A DNA stretch of 64,000 nucleotides, from NCBI GenBank assembly GCA_033964015.1, contig CM066924.1, positions 22,068,280 to 22,132,279 on the forward strand. Reading direction: 5' to 3'. Under the pieces are notes generated by a model. The model had not been told where the DNA came from, made no database searches, and was given only the letters and a program-made list of their open reading frames with translations. The stretch comes from Scolanthus callimorphus (Eukaryota; Cnidaria; Anthozoa; Actiniaria; Edwardsiidae). The position numbers and the translations under genes are program-made. Of this stretch, positions 11,624 to 22,954 are shown in pieces (within the stretch, counting starts at the first letter, position 1; every line of letters begins with the position of its first letter).

Positions 11624-12294
11624 CCCGGCATAACTAATCGAACGTTCGGTAATCGAACTTAATCGAACACCAATCGTTTGATTGATTTTGATTGAGTTCG
11701 GTAATCGAACTCACCAAAAAAATTTTCAATCGAACATAATCGAACGTTCGATTACCGAACAATGTGCTCAATCAAACCCAATTGAACTTCAAATGAAATA
11801 AATCGGAATCAATCACTAACCAATATTAGCAATCACTATAGCCCGGTGCACACTAGCGACATAACAACATTATGTTGCAACGAAAAAAGCATCGAAAAAA
11901 AATTGAAATAATCAGTATTTTCCATGGATCATCATTACATTACTTTACCAAAGCAATCTTATGTTATTTTTTGTCGACTTGAACGCTTGGAAACCACTCA
12001 ATGTTGTTCGCGTGATATTTTTCTTATCTCGCAAGTGTGCACCAGGCCTAACCAAGATTAACACTGATGAGTCTTACCCAATTTCTAAAGTCATGCAAAA
12101 TTTCTGAACAAAATCAAACTTAATCAAACCAATCATTTTGATTTATGTTTGATTGAGTTCGGTAATCATACTCACCAAAAAGTTTTGTTCGATTATGTTC
12201 GATTACCGAACCCAATCAAAACCAATCGAACGATTGGTGTTAGATTAGGTTCGATTGAAATTTTGTTCGATTTTGTTCGATTAGTTATGCCGGG
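11624..12294. mobile_element. Middle TIR element of the nest (7-bp TSD)
   Basis: Ends are CCCGGCATAACTAATCGAA and its exact complement. Flanking CATGGAA is identical at 11617-11623 and 12295-12301. The interior is full of GTTCGATTAnCGAAC motifs in both orientations. The length and TSD of 7 (or imperfect 8) bp suggest a hAT-like non-autonomous element. It is inserted in 11405-12586. Confidence 0.85.
11840..12049. mobile_element. Innermost TIR element of the nest
   Basis: The left end GCCCGGTGCACACTAGCGA pairs with the complement of the right end (GGCCTGGTGCACACTTGCGA). TA lies directly outside both ends. It sits within the middle element at 11624-12294. Confidence 0.75.
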
Positions 12295-12988
12295 CATGGA
12301 AACAATGAAAAGCAACGGACCTCGAGTCTGATCTCATAGCTAAGGATATCTTTTTTTTACAATACTGTACACTGAATACAGTAAGCATCTGTTATCGGCT
12401 AATTAACTTGTTGATGTGCTTGGTGGTGTTGAATAGTAATAAATCGATAAAAATCGATAATTTTTCTTACAGTGTGATCGATTTTTAAAAATTTAAAGAA
12501 AAAAACAATCGATAAAAATCAAGCAGACTTTAACGATTGGTAATGATTTATCGATTGGTAAATCGGCATCGATTGACTAGACCGGGTTCTCTTCACAACT
12601 AACACTTTAGCATCTTACGACTTCGAGTTCAATTCGGCGAGTGTAATTTGAGCTTTTTGAAAAACCCACAAGTGATAAATTCCAAAGTTAACGAGAAAAG
12701 TCGTATGATCTCCTTTTAATAATACATACACATGTAAAAATTTCTAAGGAAGCCGCACGCATTTTTCCTTGATTGAAATCTGGACCAAAACCTGACAGAA
12801 TTTGAGCATGAACAATAACCAAAGTTTCCATAATATAGCTTTTGTTTGTTATTTAAACGATATTTTATTACATTTGCCCCAAGAGCACATGGCTCATCTA
12901 GGGGGCTACCGATTTACATAATAGCTCTATGTTATCAAAATATTTTGTAATCCTATTAGCATTTCAAAATAAATTACAATTGTATCTT

Positions 12989-13275
12989 TACCACTGTATG
13001 CATTGCTATGCGACCTCAAAACAAAATTGAATATTGTTGCAATGGCCAATTGGTGTTTTTTTTAGTCGTCAAAATGCTGGATTCGGCCACTTCAGTGGGT
13101 CGAAATTGATTGCTTTTTTAACCAAAATGGTTTTATGTTATCCTTTGTCTTCCTTGCCTCGAATGTTCAATAACTTTCTGGTTCAAGAAAATTAACACTA
13201 CAATTTTCTTGCATAAAATTACCAATTGCAACAGTGAATCAACCGTGAGGTCACGTAGCAATGTATACAGTTGTA
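12989..13275. mobile_element. TIR element family A, copy 2
   Basis: Same ends as copy 1 (TACCACTGTATGCATTGC and complement), with the shared internal block GCTGGATTCGGC ... CAGTGGGTCGA. More diverged than the copy at 36684. Confidence 0.78.
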
Positions 13276-13348
13276 AGTTTTCAAATATTTTTTTCTGTGA
13301 ATCATGTAACATCCTCATTTATTTATTTTATGTACCAGGTTGCAGGAA

Positions 13349-14885
13349 CAGTCAGACCACTCTGAGCCCTGCCAACCATCTGTCAGACCCCTGACTTTGA
13401 GCACTGCTGAATATCAGTCAGACCACTCTGAGCTATGCCGACCATCGGTCAGACAAATCTAAGCCCTGCCGACTATCAGTCAGACCACTCTGAGCCCTAC
13501 TGACCATCAGTCAGACCACTCTGAGCCCTACCGACCATCAGTCAGACCACTCTGAGCCCTACTGACCATCAGTTAGACCACTCTGAGCCCTGTCAACCAT
13601 CAGTCAGACCACTCTGAACCCTACTGACCATCAGTCAGACCACTCTAAGCCCTGCCGACTATCAGTCAGACCACTCTGAACCCTACCGACCATCAGTCAG
13701 ACCACTCTAAGCCCTGTCAACCATCAGTCAGACCACTCTCAGCCCTGTCAACCATCAGTCAGGCCACTCTGAGCCCTGTCAACCATCAGTCAGACCACTC
13801 TGAGCCCTGTCAACCATCAGTCAGGCCACTCTGAGCCCTGTCAACCATCAGTCAGATCACTCTGAGCCCTACCAACCATCAGTCAGACCACTCTGAGCCC
13901 TGTCAACCATCAGTCAGGCCACTCTAAGCCCTGTCAACCATCAGTCAGGCCACTCTGAGCCCTGTCAACCATCAGTCAGACCACTCTGAGCCCTGTCAAC
14001 CATCAGTCAGACCACTCTCAGCCCTGTCAACCATCAGTCAGACCACTCTGAGCCCTACCAACCATCAGTCAGGCCACTCTGAGCCCTACCGACCATCAGT
14101 CAGACCACTCTGAGCCCTGTCAACCATCAGTCAGACCACTCTGAGCCCTACCCACCATCAGTCAGACCACTCTGAGCCCTGTCAACCATCAGTCAGACCA
14201 CTCTGAGCCCTACCGACCATCAGTCAGACCACTCTGAGCCCTGTCAACCATCAGTCAGACCACTCTCAGCCCTGTCAACCATCAGTCAGGCCACTCTGAG
14301 CCCTACCGACCATCAGTCAGACCACTCTGAGCCCTGTCAACCATCAGTCAGACCACTCTCAGCCCTGTCAACCATCAGTCAGGCCACTCTGAGCCCTACT
14401 GACCATCAGTCAGACCACTCTGAGCCCTGTCAACCATCAGTCAGACCACTCTGAGCCCTACCGACCATCAGTCAGGCCACTCTGAGCCCTGTCAACCATC
14501 AGTCAGGCCACTCTGAGCCCTGTCAACCATCAGTCAGGCCACTCTGAGCCCTGTCAACCATCAGTCAGATCACTCTGAGCCCTGTCAACCATCAGTCAGG
14601 CCACTCTGAGCCCTGTCAACCATCAGTCAGGCCACTCTGAGCCCTACTGACCATCAGTCAGACCACTCTGAGCCCTGTCAACCATCAGTCAGACCACTCT
14701 GAGCCCTGTCAACCATCAGTCAGGCCACTCTGAGCCCTGTCAACCATCAGTCAGACCACTCTGAGCCTGTCAACCATCAGTCAGATCACTCTGAGCCCTG
14801 TCAACCATCAGTCAGACCATGCTGAGCCCTGCTGACCATCAGTCATACCACTGAGCTCTGTCGACCATCAGACCACCCTGGGTCC
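13349..14885. repeat. 31-bp minisatellite, about 48 copies
   Basis: The unit is ACCATCAGTCAGACCACTCTGAGCCCTGTCA in consensus, read as ACCATCAGTCAGACCACTC plus TGAGCCCTGTCA. Variants (GGCCACT for GACCACT, TACCGACC for TGTCAACC) are interspersed, and subsets recur in the same order, indicating block amplification. There are no unique spacers, so it is not a CRISPR array. Confidence 0.95.
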
Positions 14886-16185
14886 TGATGATTTGATTTT
14901 TTCTGGAATCACACATTTAATGGGGGCTGTTTCAGTCATTGAGGCAAAGCATAAAAATCTGACTTCCTTTCTTTATTGACATGTAGGGGTTGGGGGTCAA
15001 TTTACTTGATTTTCCAGAGGATTAAGATGTAATCAATTCCAGAGGGGTGGTGGGTGGTCTTTAAGTGCATTTCCTCCGTGGTGGGGGTATTCATTGTCTC
15101 TGGAATTGCTTAATCTTGACATTGGATTTTGTGTCATTTTGTAACAGAAGAGTTTTTCTGAGGGGGCAGCAAATTTGTCATTTTCTGGGGGGTCTTACCC
15201 TTATAGGAAACAAGGTAGAAATGTTCTTTTCCGACAGGATGGTTGACTAATTCCGAGGGAGGCAGAACAGAAACTGACACTCTTCCGTGGGTATTTCTGA
15301 GGGGGCTCAGGACTGAATTAATGTTCTTTGTATTTCTGGAATTGGTTTTGACAAAACAATTTGTTAAGAGGTAGTTGGGGTCACGTGACCCAATTAGTGC
15401 AAGTGGCCTACTGTATTGGTGCAATTCTGGAGAACCTAAAAAACATGATTACTGCAATTTTCATAAATCTGCAAACTCTCTGGCAGCCAACACGGTTTTG
15501 CTTCCATATTCAAACAATTGAATGACTCTGGGTTAATTCACAAGAGGTTTTTTGAACTAATAAGGACTAACTAGACTTCAAAACCAAATTGTTCACCGGA
15601 ACTTTCAAACAAAATTTATGTGCTTGTCTTAAAAGGTTTGATGGACAGAAGACAAATTTAATGCACTTTTTCCTTGGTGTTTAGAAATGCACAGGTGGGA
15701 GTTTGCAGGATTATGAATATTGCAGTAAAAGTGTGTACTTTATATTTCAAATTTTGAACTCTGGCTCAATGACTGATACAAGTCCAGTTTAGGGGTATAG
15801 AATGGTTTTTTAAGCCTCAAAGCACTGAACAATGATGTACAATGACAAAAGCTAAGCGTTTTTGCTTTCGGACTTGTTTGACTCAACAATCATGCTCATT
15901 TTGTGTTTGTCCTTGTTTTTTTCTCCACACCTCAGAGTGAAAATATGCCACCAGTTTAGTCAAAAGATAAAAAACAGTACTAAAAAATCTAAAAGGCAAA
16001 AAGCAAAGAAGTGAGAAAATGGTGATTTTGAGTTGCTTTTCCAAACTTTGTCATTATCATTTTCAGTTTCAAGTGAAATTTGATTTTAATCAAGCATGAA
16101 ACCAAGTGGGTGGAGTGACAAATGTCTGGGAAAAAGGCAAGCTAAAGAATTAGTTGATCTTCTGGCAAAGACCATTCTATACCCT
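14886..16185. other. Non-coding region with one dispersed repeat
   Basis: No supportable gene. It contains a copy of repeat family I (15448-15729) and otherwise AT-rich sequence with short G-rich runs (GGGGGTCTT-type) near 15000-15400. Confidence 0.5.
15448..15729. mobile_element. Dispersed TIR-like repeat family I
   Basis: Begins TTACTGCAATTTTCATAA and ends with the imperfect complement TTATGAATATTGCAGTAA. Shares AAAAGGTTTGATGGACAGAAG with 53004-53300. No coding capacity. Confidence 0.65.
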
Positions 16186-16415
16186 TTAAAGAACCTGTGT
16201 CAGCCACTCCTTTGTTATTGTTTTGGTTCAATATTAGAAGACGAATTACGAGTAGAATTTTTTTATCTAAAAACAAAGTTTCAGATTTGATGCGATTTAC
16301 CAAATTCAATTGAGAAAATTGCTCTATATTCTCTAAATCAACCGATGGAAATTCTTTCTCATGACTTGGTATGTTTGTTATACTGTCAAAATGGCTGCTG
16401 ACACAGGCTCTTTAA
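16186..16415. mobile_element. TTAA-flanked TIR element family B, copy 1
   Basis: TTAA lies at both borders (16186-16189 and 16412-16415). Inner ends AGAACCTGTGTCAGC and the complement of AGAGCCTGTGTCAGC form TIRs. A second copy at 42339-42582 has the same TTAA borders. TTAA targeting is the hallmark of piggyBac-type transposition; the element is too short to encode a transposase. Confidence 0.78.
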
Positions 16416-17465
16416 TAATTATACTAATAATTTTTGTCATTATTGAATGTATGAATTGTAAATAGGAAACACAAGCCCCCAGCTGAAGAGGGTGCTTCTG
16501 CCAGTACCGGTAGGTGTGTCAGCTCACTATACTCAGTACTGAGACTGTTATGCCAGCTTCAAATTATTCATCTGCAGTATCTCCTCAGTTCTTGCGGCTA
16601 CAACTGTGGGGCAACAGTACATTGTCATTCACACCATAACAGATGATTCACATGATTGGTGCTGTTGTGATGGTAGGTACAAAGTACATGCAGTGCATTT
16701 AGCTGATCACACATTCTGATTAAGGTAGCATGCCATGTGATAACAAATCCAACTGCATATTCGTTGGATGGTGGGCAATACAAATTATTCGGTATACTTT
16801 TGGGACACATAAGGCATCCTAATATGATCTAAGTCCTTGGCGGGCTCGGATGAGAAGCTCTGCTAATAAAAATGGGGTATAATGAATTGGCATATTATTT
16901 CTGTTTAAGGTTGTCATTGTTTAGGGTATAAACAAATGCTCAATAAAATCCACTTAAAATTTAAACAAAAAATATATTGTTTCTCATACTACTGCACACT
17001 CTGTAGATGCTAAAGTAATAACTGGAATTTATGCTAAGTAAATTCAGGTCAAAATAATATAATTTGAGTATAAAGCTGATTCAATTAGAAAACTAAGTTA
17101 GCAGCAGTTGATCCAAGGTTTAAGTAGTTGTCATGGTTACTTGTCATTAGCATTGGCCATCCATTCACCACATTCCTGACCATGGTGTGACCTTTACACG
17201 CAAAATAGCCCCACCCCGTTGTTAAAGGGGGGGAGGAACTTTTTTTTATAGAAAATATGGGTACTATGGTCATTTGTAGAATTCCCTCTAGTGGGTATGG
17301 ACTATTTTCTGGAATGACACGCTGCCGTTTTGGATCCACCACTGTAACAATAAACAACTTAATCAAAACAATTTGATCGTAATCTTATTGGTAAACCCTA
17401 AAACAGTAAACTCCAGAGCCACTTACTGCCAAAGATGACAATTTTTGTTATTATTGTGACAGCAT

Positions 17466-17638
17466 GCAGGCGTGGATCCAGACCTATTTACACCTGTTTG
17501 CAGAAACAGGTCAAATTTTTGGTATGTTTTTAATTATGATTATTTTCATCTTCTTAAAAAATACTCTTGTATTTGCGAAATTCCATGCAAAAAAGCTGAC
17601 CATAAATAGGTCAGATTTTTTTTCTGGATCCCCGCCTG
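17466..17638. mobile_element. Short TIR element
   Basis: The left end GGCGTGGATCCAGACCTATTT pairs with the complement of AAATAGG...CTGGATCCCCGCC, spaced by about 120 bp of AT-rich DNA. Confidence 0.6.
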
Positions 17639-18041
17639 GCATGTTTATAGTAAATACCTACAGAGATTTGATAACCCAAGGTCTACTCAAAATGACTGCA
17701 CCAATAAAAGAAATAAAATTATTTTAAATAATGCCTTATTTTTAGAGTAGATTGAAAGACCCTGTGGCCGATGGGTGTCTCAATAATGTAAATTGTTGTG
17801 TTGATCTAATGCATTAAGTTGAAACTTTCAAAATAACAAAAATTAGTTTTACGACTTACTACCGTTTATCCCTTTAACCAGTTTAGATGAAAGGATTGAT
17901 CAAAATTCCATGAGATTTAGATGGATTGACTTCTTTTCCATTGGGTATGATTGGACAAAGGTCTTTAAGTCAGGGGCATCATTCAAGTCACATTTTAAAA
18001 TGATAAAAATGTATACAGTAAAAACCAGCATAAAGTGGATT

Positions 18042-18347
18042 GGGCTGTTCCAAAAAAAATTTGTACACCCCCTATCGAGGAACTCCAAATGTTCAAAAAT
18101 TGCTCTACCCCTGTGAAAATTCCAGACTCCACATACAACCCCTGTGGAAATTTGAAGCAACCCTGGGGAAAGTCCTCATTCTCTTGTGTGCCTGTGGAAA
18201 TTCCACAGTTGCAAATGAATAACCTGTGGAAATTCCAGGGTAAAATGGACGGCCCTGTTGAAATTCCAGGTTAAAAATCACAGACCCCATGGAAATTCCA
18301 GGGCTAAACACAGCGATCCTTGTGGAATGTCCAGGTTCCTCGATAGT

Positions 18348-18378
<31 letters not shown>

Positions 18379-18419
18379 GGGGGGGGGGAGGGGGTAGAAA
18401 TTGCTTTTGGAACAGCCCA
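18042..18419. mobile_element. TIR element with internal tandem repeats and poly-G tract
   Basis: Ends GGGCTGTTCCAAAA and its complement TTTTGGAACAGCCC. Inner arm ends are CTATCGAGGAAC / GTTCCTCGATAG. The core is several degenerate copies of CCTGTGGAAATTCCAGG. A (GT)n stretch and G27 run (18362-18388) lie just inside the right end. Confidence 0.75.
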
Positions 18420-19653
18420 TAAAGAACTCTCAGGCTGACATTTGGTCAAAAAGTTACCTATACATAGAGCACATACAGCCTGATAAATAAAAATTGTTTT
18501 GTATCAAAAATGCTTCTCATGCGAAAATGATATATTTTATAACAGCATGGGCAAATGAAGGTAGACAAGAGATATAGGCTATAAAAAATGCTACATATTG
18601 TTAAGTGAGCTATAGGTAATTCTGCTTAATAAGATTCACTAAATAACAAAATGCATTTTGATCAGCCCATCATTAATAAAGTTAAACAGGGTTAACACAA
18701 AAAAGAACTGATGAATTCCAGGACTAAAATAAAAGAATCAAGCACTAAAAAAAAGGAGGAAAATAACTGGTTGTAGAATTATATACTGAAAAACTGCCAA
18801 ATATGATGACAAGTGTTGAATCAACAGAATTTACTGAACATATCTAGACATTGAAATTGAAGTCAAGTATCTGACCATGCTAAAAGTCAATGTTAAATTC
18901 CAGGACTTTTCATATTGTTAAATTCCAGGACTTTTCAAAGCCTTGAATGGCTTTTACAGATTTCCTGGATTTTCAAAGACTTTCCAGGGCCATGTGAACC
19001 CTGTTAAACAATCATGCTTACATGTAGTTTGTCTGTACAGTGTAGATGAAACAATTAAATTTACTACATATAAAACCAATAAAACATTGATAAACTCAAT
19101 TAAATAATTTCCTACAGAAATGTGCTAAAATTCTAATTGGCTTTTCAATAAAGCAGAGTCATGGACCTTCGAGTCCTAATTGTGGGGGAAGTTAGGATGT
19201 CTGTTTCAAAAGTCGGATAATCCCACAGGGGGTACGGTAGAATATGGAGTGATTTGTTATCTCTGGCATGTTCTCTTAATAACAGAAGAGTGTTATCAGA
19301 CTTACTATATCCATAACTTAGGCTTTTTTCAATTGGCAGGAAACGCAGCTAAAAAGTTTGTCCTAAACTATTTGACTTCATCCAATTCTATGAAACTACT
19401 AGTAATTTATGTGCATGTACATCATTGATATTTTGGAACATACAATGGATATAGTAAGGTGATAATTGAGCTTCATCTTGTTTTGGTCAACACAAAACAT
19501 ACTTTCTACATTATTTGGAACAATTGCAATAAAATTTAACCCAGCTCAGTTATCATTTAAATTTACTGCATGTATTTGTGCTTATCACCATGGCAACATC
19601 AATCATGCGTAACACCTGTCAGTTGTGAAATGCAATTTGCTTTTGTTGGCTGA
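18420..19653. other. Non-coding AT-rich stretch
   Basis: Nothing recognised beyond being interior to the 16470-19968 inverted-repeat structure. Short TTAAATTCCAGGACTTTT doublets occur near 18890-18935. Confidence 0.45.
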
Positions 19654-19826
19654 ATTACATTGCACCATTTTTGCCTTCAACTATTGCATGCAATTCTCTT
19701 TACGACGTGACTTGCCTCTGATTCATATGTGTATGACTGTTGTAGAGGCGTTGTGTGACTCCTACAACAGTCGTACATGTGTGCATCGAAGACAATAGTT
19801 GAAGGCAAAAATGGTGCAGTGTAATT
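19654..19826. mobile_element. Palindromic TIR element with 33-bp arms
   Basis: The left arm 19654-19686 (ATTACATTGCACCATTTTTG...) and right arm about 19793-19826 are complementary apart from one or two bases. A second inner inverted repeat GACTGTTGTAG / CTACAACAGTC lies at 19735-19772. The transcript would fold as a long hairpin. Confidence 0.75.
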
Positions 19827-20089
19827 TAGTGCTTACAGTTGTAGCCGTTAGAGCTGAAGAGACACTGTTGCATGAGTAGTTTAGAGCTTGCAGCCTCAGT
19901 ACTGAGTGTAGTGAGTTGGCACACCACTGGTGCTGCTGGCAGGAGCATCAACAGCTGGGGCCTGAGGGGACTTTTGTTGGAATAAATTACAAGCTTAATG
20001 ACTTTTCACTTGTTTTTATTTGTGAATACAATGTAGGTGCTTTACATGTCATGTATAAATAATTTTACAAGGCTACTTATTCTTCAATG

Positions 20090-21235
20090 GTCTGAATGGA
20101 AAGCCACTTTAAAGTAAACATGCTATGGATTTATTTACATTGATGCTTCCATTGCAACGTGATGGCGACCCTCCAAAAATTTTAAGCTGCTAAATTGACC
20201 CCAACAAAGAGAAATTTCTGCAAACTCTCTTGCCAAAGACGTTAGGCTATAAGCATTACTTGGACAAAGTTTGAAGAAAAAGTGTCATGGTGTTTCAAAA
20301 ATATAGCACAGCCATTTAAAATTTCCTTATAGCCTAAATGCTTGATTCTCAAACTATGCCTAAAAGCTCATAAAGTTACATTTTTGTTCTGCATAAAGAC
20401 AGACATTTTCTTTAAGCACAGAACATTTCAGAGCCACTGCATATTCCGCTTATGATTAACCTGAAAACTTTTGAAAATCTATTAATTTTGCTCACACCAA
20501 ACTCAAAAACTAGTCCTGCATTTTAATTCCTAGTTTAAAAAATCCAAGAGATAATTTTTTGGGAAACAAAGCAAAACTATTTTTTTCGAAAGCATTATGG
20601 TTCCATTAACCAACAACGTGATAAACGATTTAACTCTTTGGGGAGATTAAGACAACAATTTATCTCAGATTTTATAAACTAGGAATAAAAACAGGGCTAG
20701 TTGTTTGAGTTTGGTGCGAGCAAAAATAGACTTTCAAACCTCGATTTTGTGCATGCCCCATGTAATCTGTCTCGTAACTGACTCCTCTCGAAAACAACGG
20801 AGCCGGCTACGCAGGCTAATTGTGATAGGAACAAGCAGTGGCTCTGAAATGTTCTGTGCTTAAAGAGAATGCCTCAGTCTTTATGCAGAACAATAAATGT
20901 ATTTCATGAGCTTTTAGGCATAGTTTGAGAATTAAGCAACTAGGCTATTAGAAAATTCTAACTTTTTGACAAAATAATGACCGTGTTACTGTATACAGTA
21001 TTATTTCAAAAACAGAATGGCATTTTTTTTTCAAACTTTGTCCAAGTAATGCTTATATCCTAATTCTTTGGCATTTAGTGGGTTTTGCAGAAATTTCTCT
21101 TTGTCTGGGTGAAATTTGCAACTTAAAAGTTTTGGAGGGTCACAATCGCCACGGAAGCATCAATGTAAACAAAACATGTGGACACAACAAACCATCCATA
21201 GCATCCCTACCTGTAAAGTGGCTTTCCGTTCTGTG
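20090..21235. mobile_element. Foldback element with about 540-bp arms
   Basis: The left arm from about 20090 (GGAAAGCCACTTTAAAG ...) is complementary to the right arm ending near 21235 (... CTGTAAAGTGGCTTTCC). Matching pairs run inward: ACATTGATGCTTCC, GGACAAAGTTTGA, CTATGCCTAAAAGCTCAT, AAGCACAGAACATTTCAGAG and CACCAAACTCAAA. Almost no loop remains at about 20640. An extra block of about 90 bp near 20745-20830 is in the right arm only. No transposase ORF. Confidence 0.85.
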
Positions 21236-22954
21236 CATTTCCTTATGAGATACAGACCATGGAACTTCAAGGGGTGACAGCATGAAAAACTGCTATGAGC
21301 CTCCTTAAACTAGTAATTATACAATGATTTTTCATGGCACATCATGGAATAACCCCCTTGACACTTACTTTTTAAGTATACACCACTTTCGCAATTCAGT
21401 AGTTTTTCTAGTTAAAGACGAAATAAATTTTTACTGTAGTCAAAAACATGCTGCTCAGAAAAATATTGCATCAGAACATACAGAGTATGTATGGGGTTTT
21501 CACTAGAAGCCTTTCTGGCCTTGTTTGGAGTATTTTGCACACTTTAGATGCTTAAATTTATCTTGTCCAAGAATTGCTGTTTCAACTCAACTCCACAAAT
21601 ACTTTGAAAGTCATCAGGCGCTATAACTATTAATAATTTTTATGTCAAAATTTCAAATAGCTTAAAAGTTTGAATGGCTCCTGTAAATGAGTGGCAGTCA
21701 TTGTGATAATGGTGTATACAATTCACCTAAAGGCTTTGTTTACAAATGTACAAAGAAATACAAGTGACGTATGGGATATTCCATGGCATGCCACTCAAAA
21801 ATACATTTTTTTTTGCACAATGACATCACATGACTACAAGTACCAGAAAGATTCTTTTCAGTTTTCTTAATCAGATGAACAAATCCTGATGAGAAGAAGA
21901 AAAATATCTTTAAAAGAAATTCCTCAAAAGGCTCAATGACTAAATACAAATTTATAGCTACAACAATTAGGAAAATAATTCCTTTGATACTTGGTTTCTA
22001 AACATTTATGAATGAAGCAAAGGCTTTTGGTAGATTTAGTAAACCATGTCATTGTGCAAAAATGTCAAATGTGCAATCCAGACAAAATGCATAGCCCCAT
22101 CACTTAAAGACCCCCACCTCTCTGGAAATTTCAAAGGAATTAATACAGTTGTATTTGTATGTTAAAACAAGTCTTAACCCTCTCCAAAATCAGCTAAATT
22201 GGCATGGTCACCACTGGAATTGACTGATACCAGAATTTTTGCACCACTGGAGGCAAAACCATCTTTTCCTTGACAAATTTCAGATTTCTAAGCTAAAAAC
22301 AATGCTCTGCAGCCTACAAGTTTGGAGGACAACAAACTGTAGCTTGCCCTCCAATTGATGTAAATATGTGTAGCTGAAATAATCCATACCCTCCCCACTC
22401 TGGAGCCATCTGATTGTGCTCATGTCAAGCTCTGAAAGGCCTTCGAAATCATTGGGGGGCCGCCGGATCGGACAGGGGATTCAATTTTCCTTGTATTTCC
22501 CATACAATCACTGTACTTTTCACTGAGATAGGGGCCTTGGGAGGGGCATGAATAATTTCTGGAATCACAGAAAATAGAGTTCTATTCGAACCAGCAGGAG
22601 ACCAAATAAGACATAAATTGCATGAAAAGAACCTGAGTAAGACAGCAGCTACAAGGATTCAGCATGTTCTGGGCAGCGAAGAGCAACTTTCATTCGGCGA
22701 GTGACTGCTTGCTAGTGGACGACACATGGACTGGAAACGAACAGAAAAAAACACAAAAAGAAAGGTAATGTTACATTTTAGTTATCAGTACATTCGGATA
22801 AAATACTACCAGATACGCTTTACCTCTTGCAAATCATTTTGCCAAACGCACGAGTCCCCAAACACATAGATAAATAGAGGAATGCTCACGACTTATTTCC
22901 TGTAAACAACACTGTAAACAGTTATAGAGTAATTCCTATCTGGTGTGGTTATCT
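21236..22954. other. Non-coding region with repeat family C
   Basis: No supported gene. A block at 21768-21866 (ATTCCATGGCATGCCACTCA ... GACATCACATGACTAC) recurs at 36937-37032. Short ORFs here have no recognisable domain. Confidence 0.45.

Larger units (their letters stand above)
11405..12586. mobile_element. Outer TIR element of a three-level nest
   Basis: The left end CCCGGTTTAGTCAATCGAT pairs with the complement of the right end (CCCGGTCTAGTCAATCGAT). TTCTCT occurs directly outside both ends, a likely 6-bp TSD. The interior has ATCGATAAAAATCGAT motifs and a second TIR element. A 36-bp tandem doublet (GGGAATAGTCAAAGG ...) lies at 11465-11535. Confidence 0.75.
16470..19968. mobile_element. 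3.5-kb structure with long terminal inverted repeats
   Basis: The left arm (16473 to about 16610; contains CCCCCAGCTGAAGAG, TCAGCTCACTATACTCAGTA and GGCTACAACTGT) matches the complement of the right arm (about 19840-19965). No transposase-like ORF lies between. The interior holds three smaller TIR elements (17466-17638, 18042-18419, 19654-19826). Boundaries are approximate and no clear TSD was seen. Confidence 0.65.

Noticed and set aside
13349..14885. CRISPR array
   Set aside because: Units are contiguous with no unique spacers, and the host is a eukaryote.
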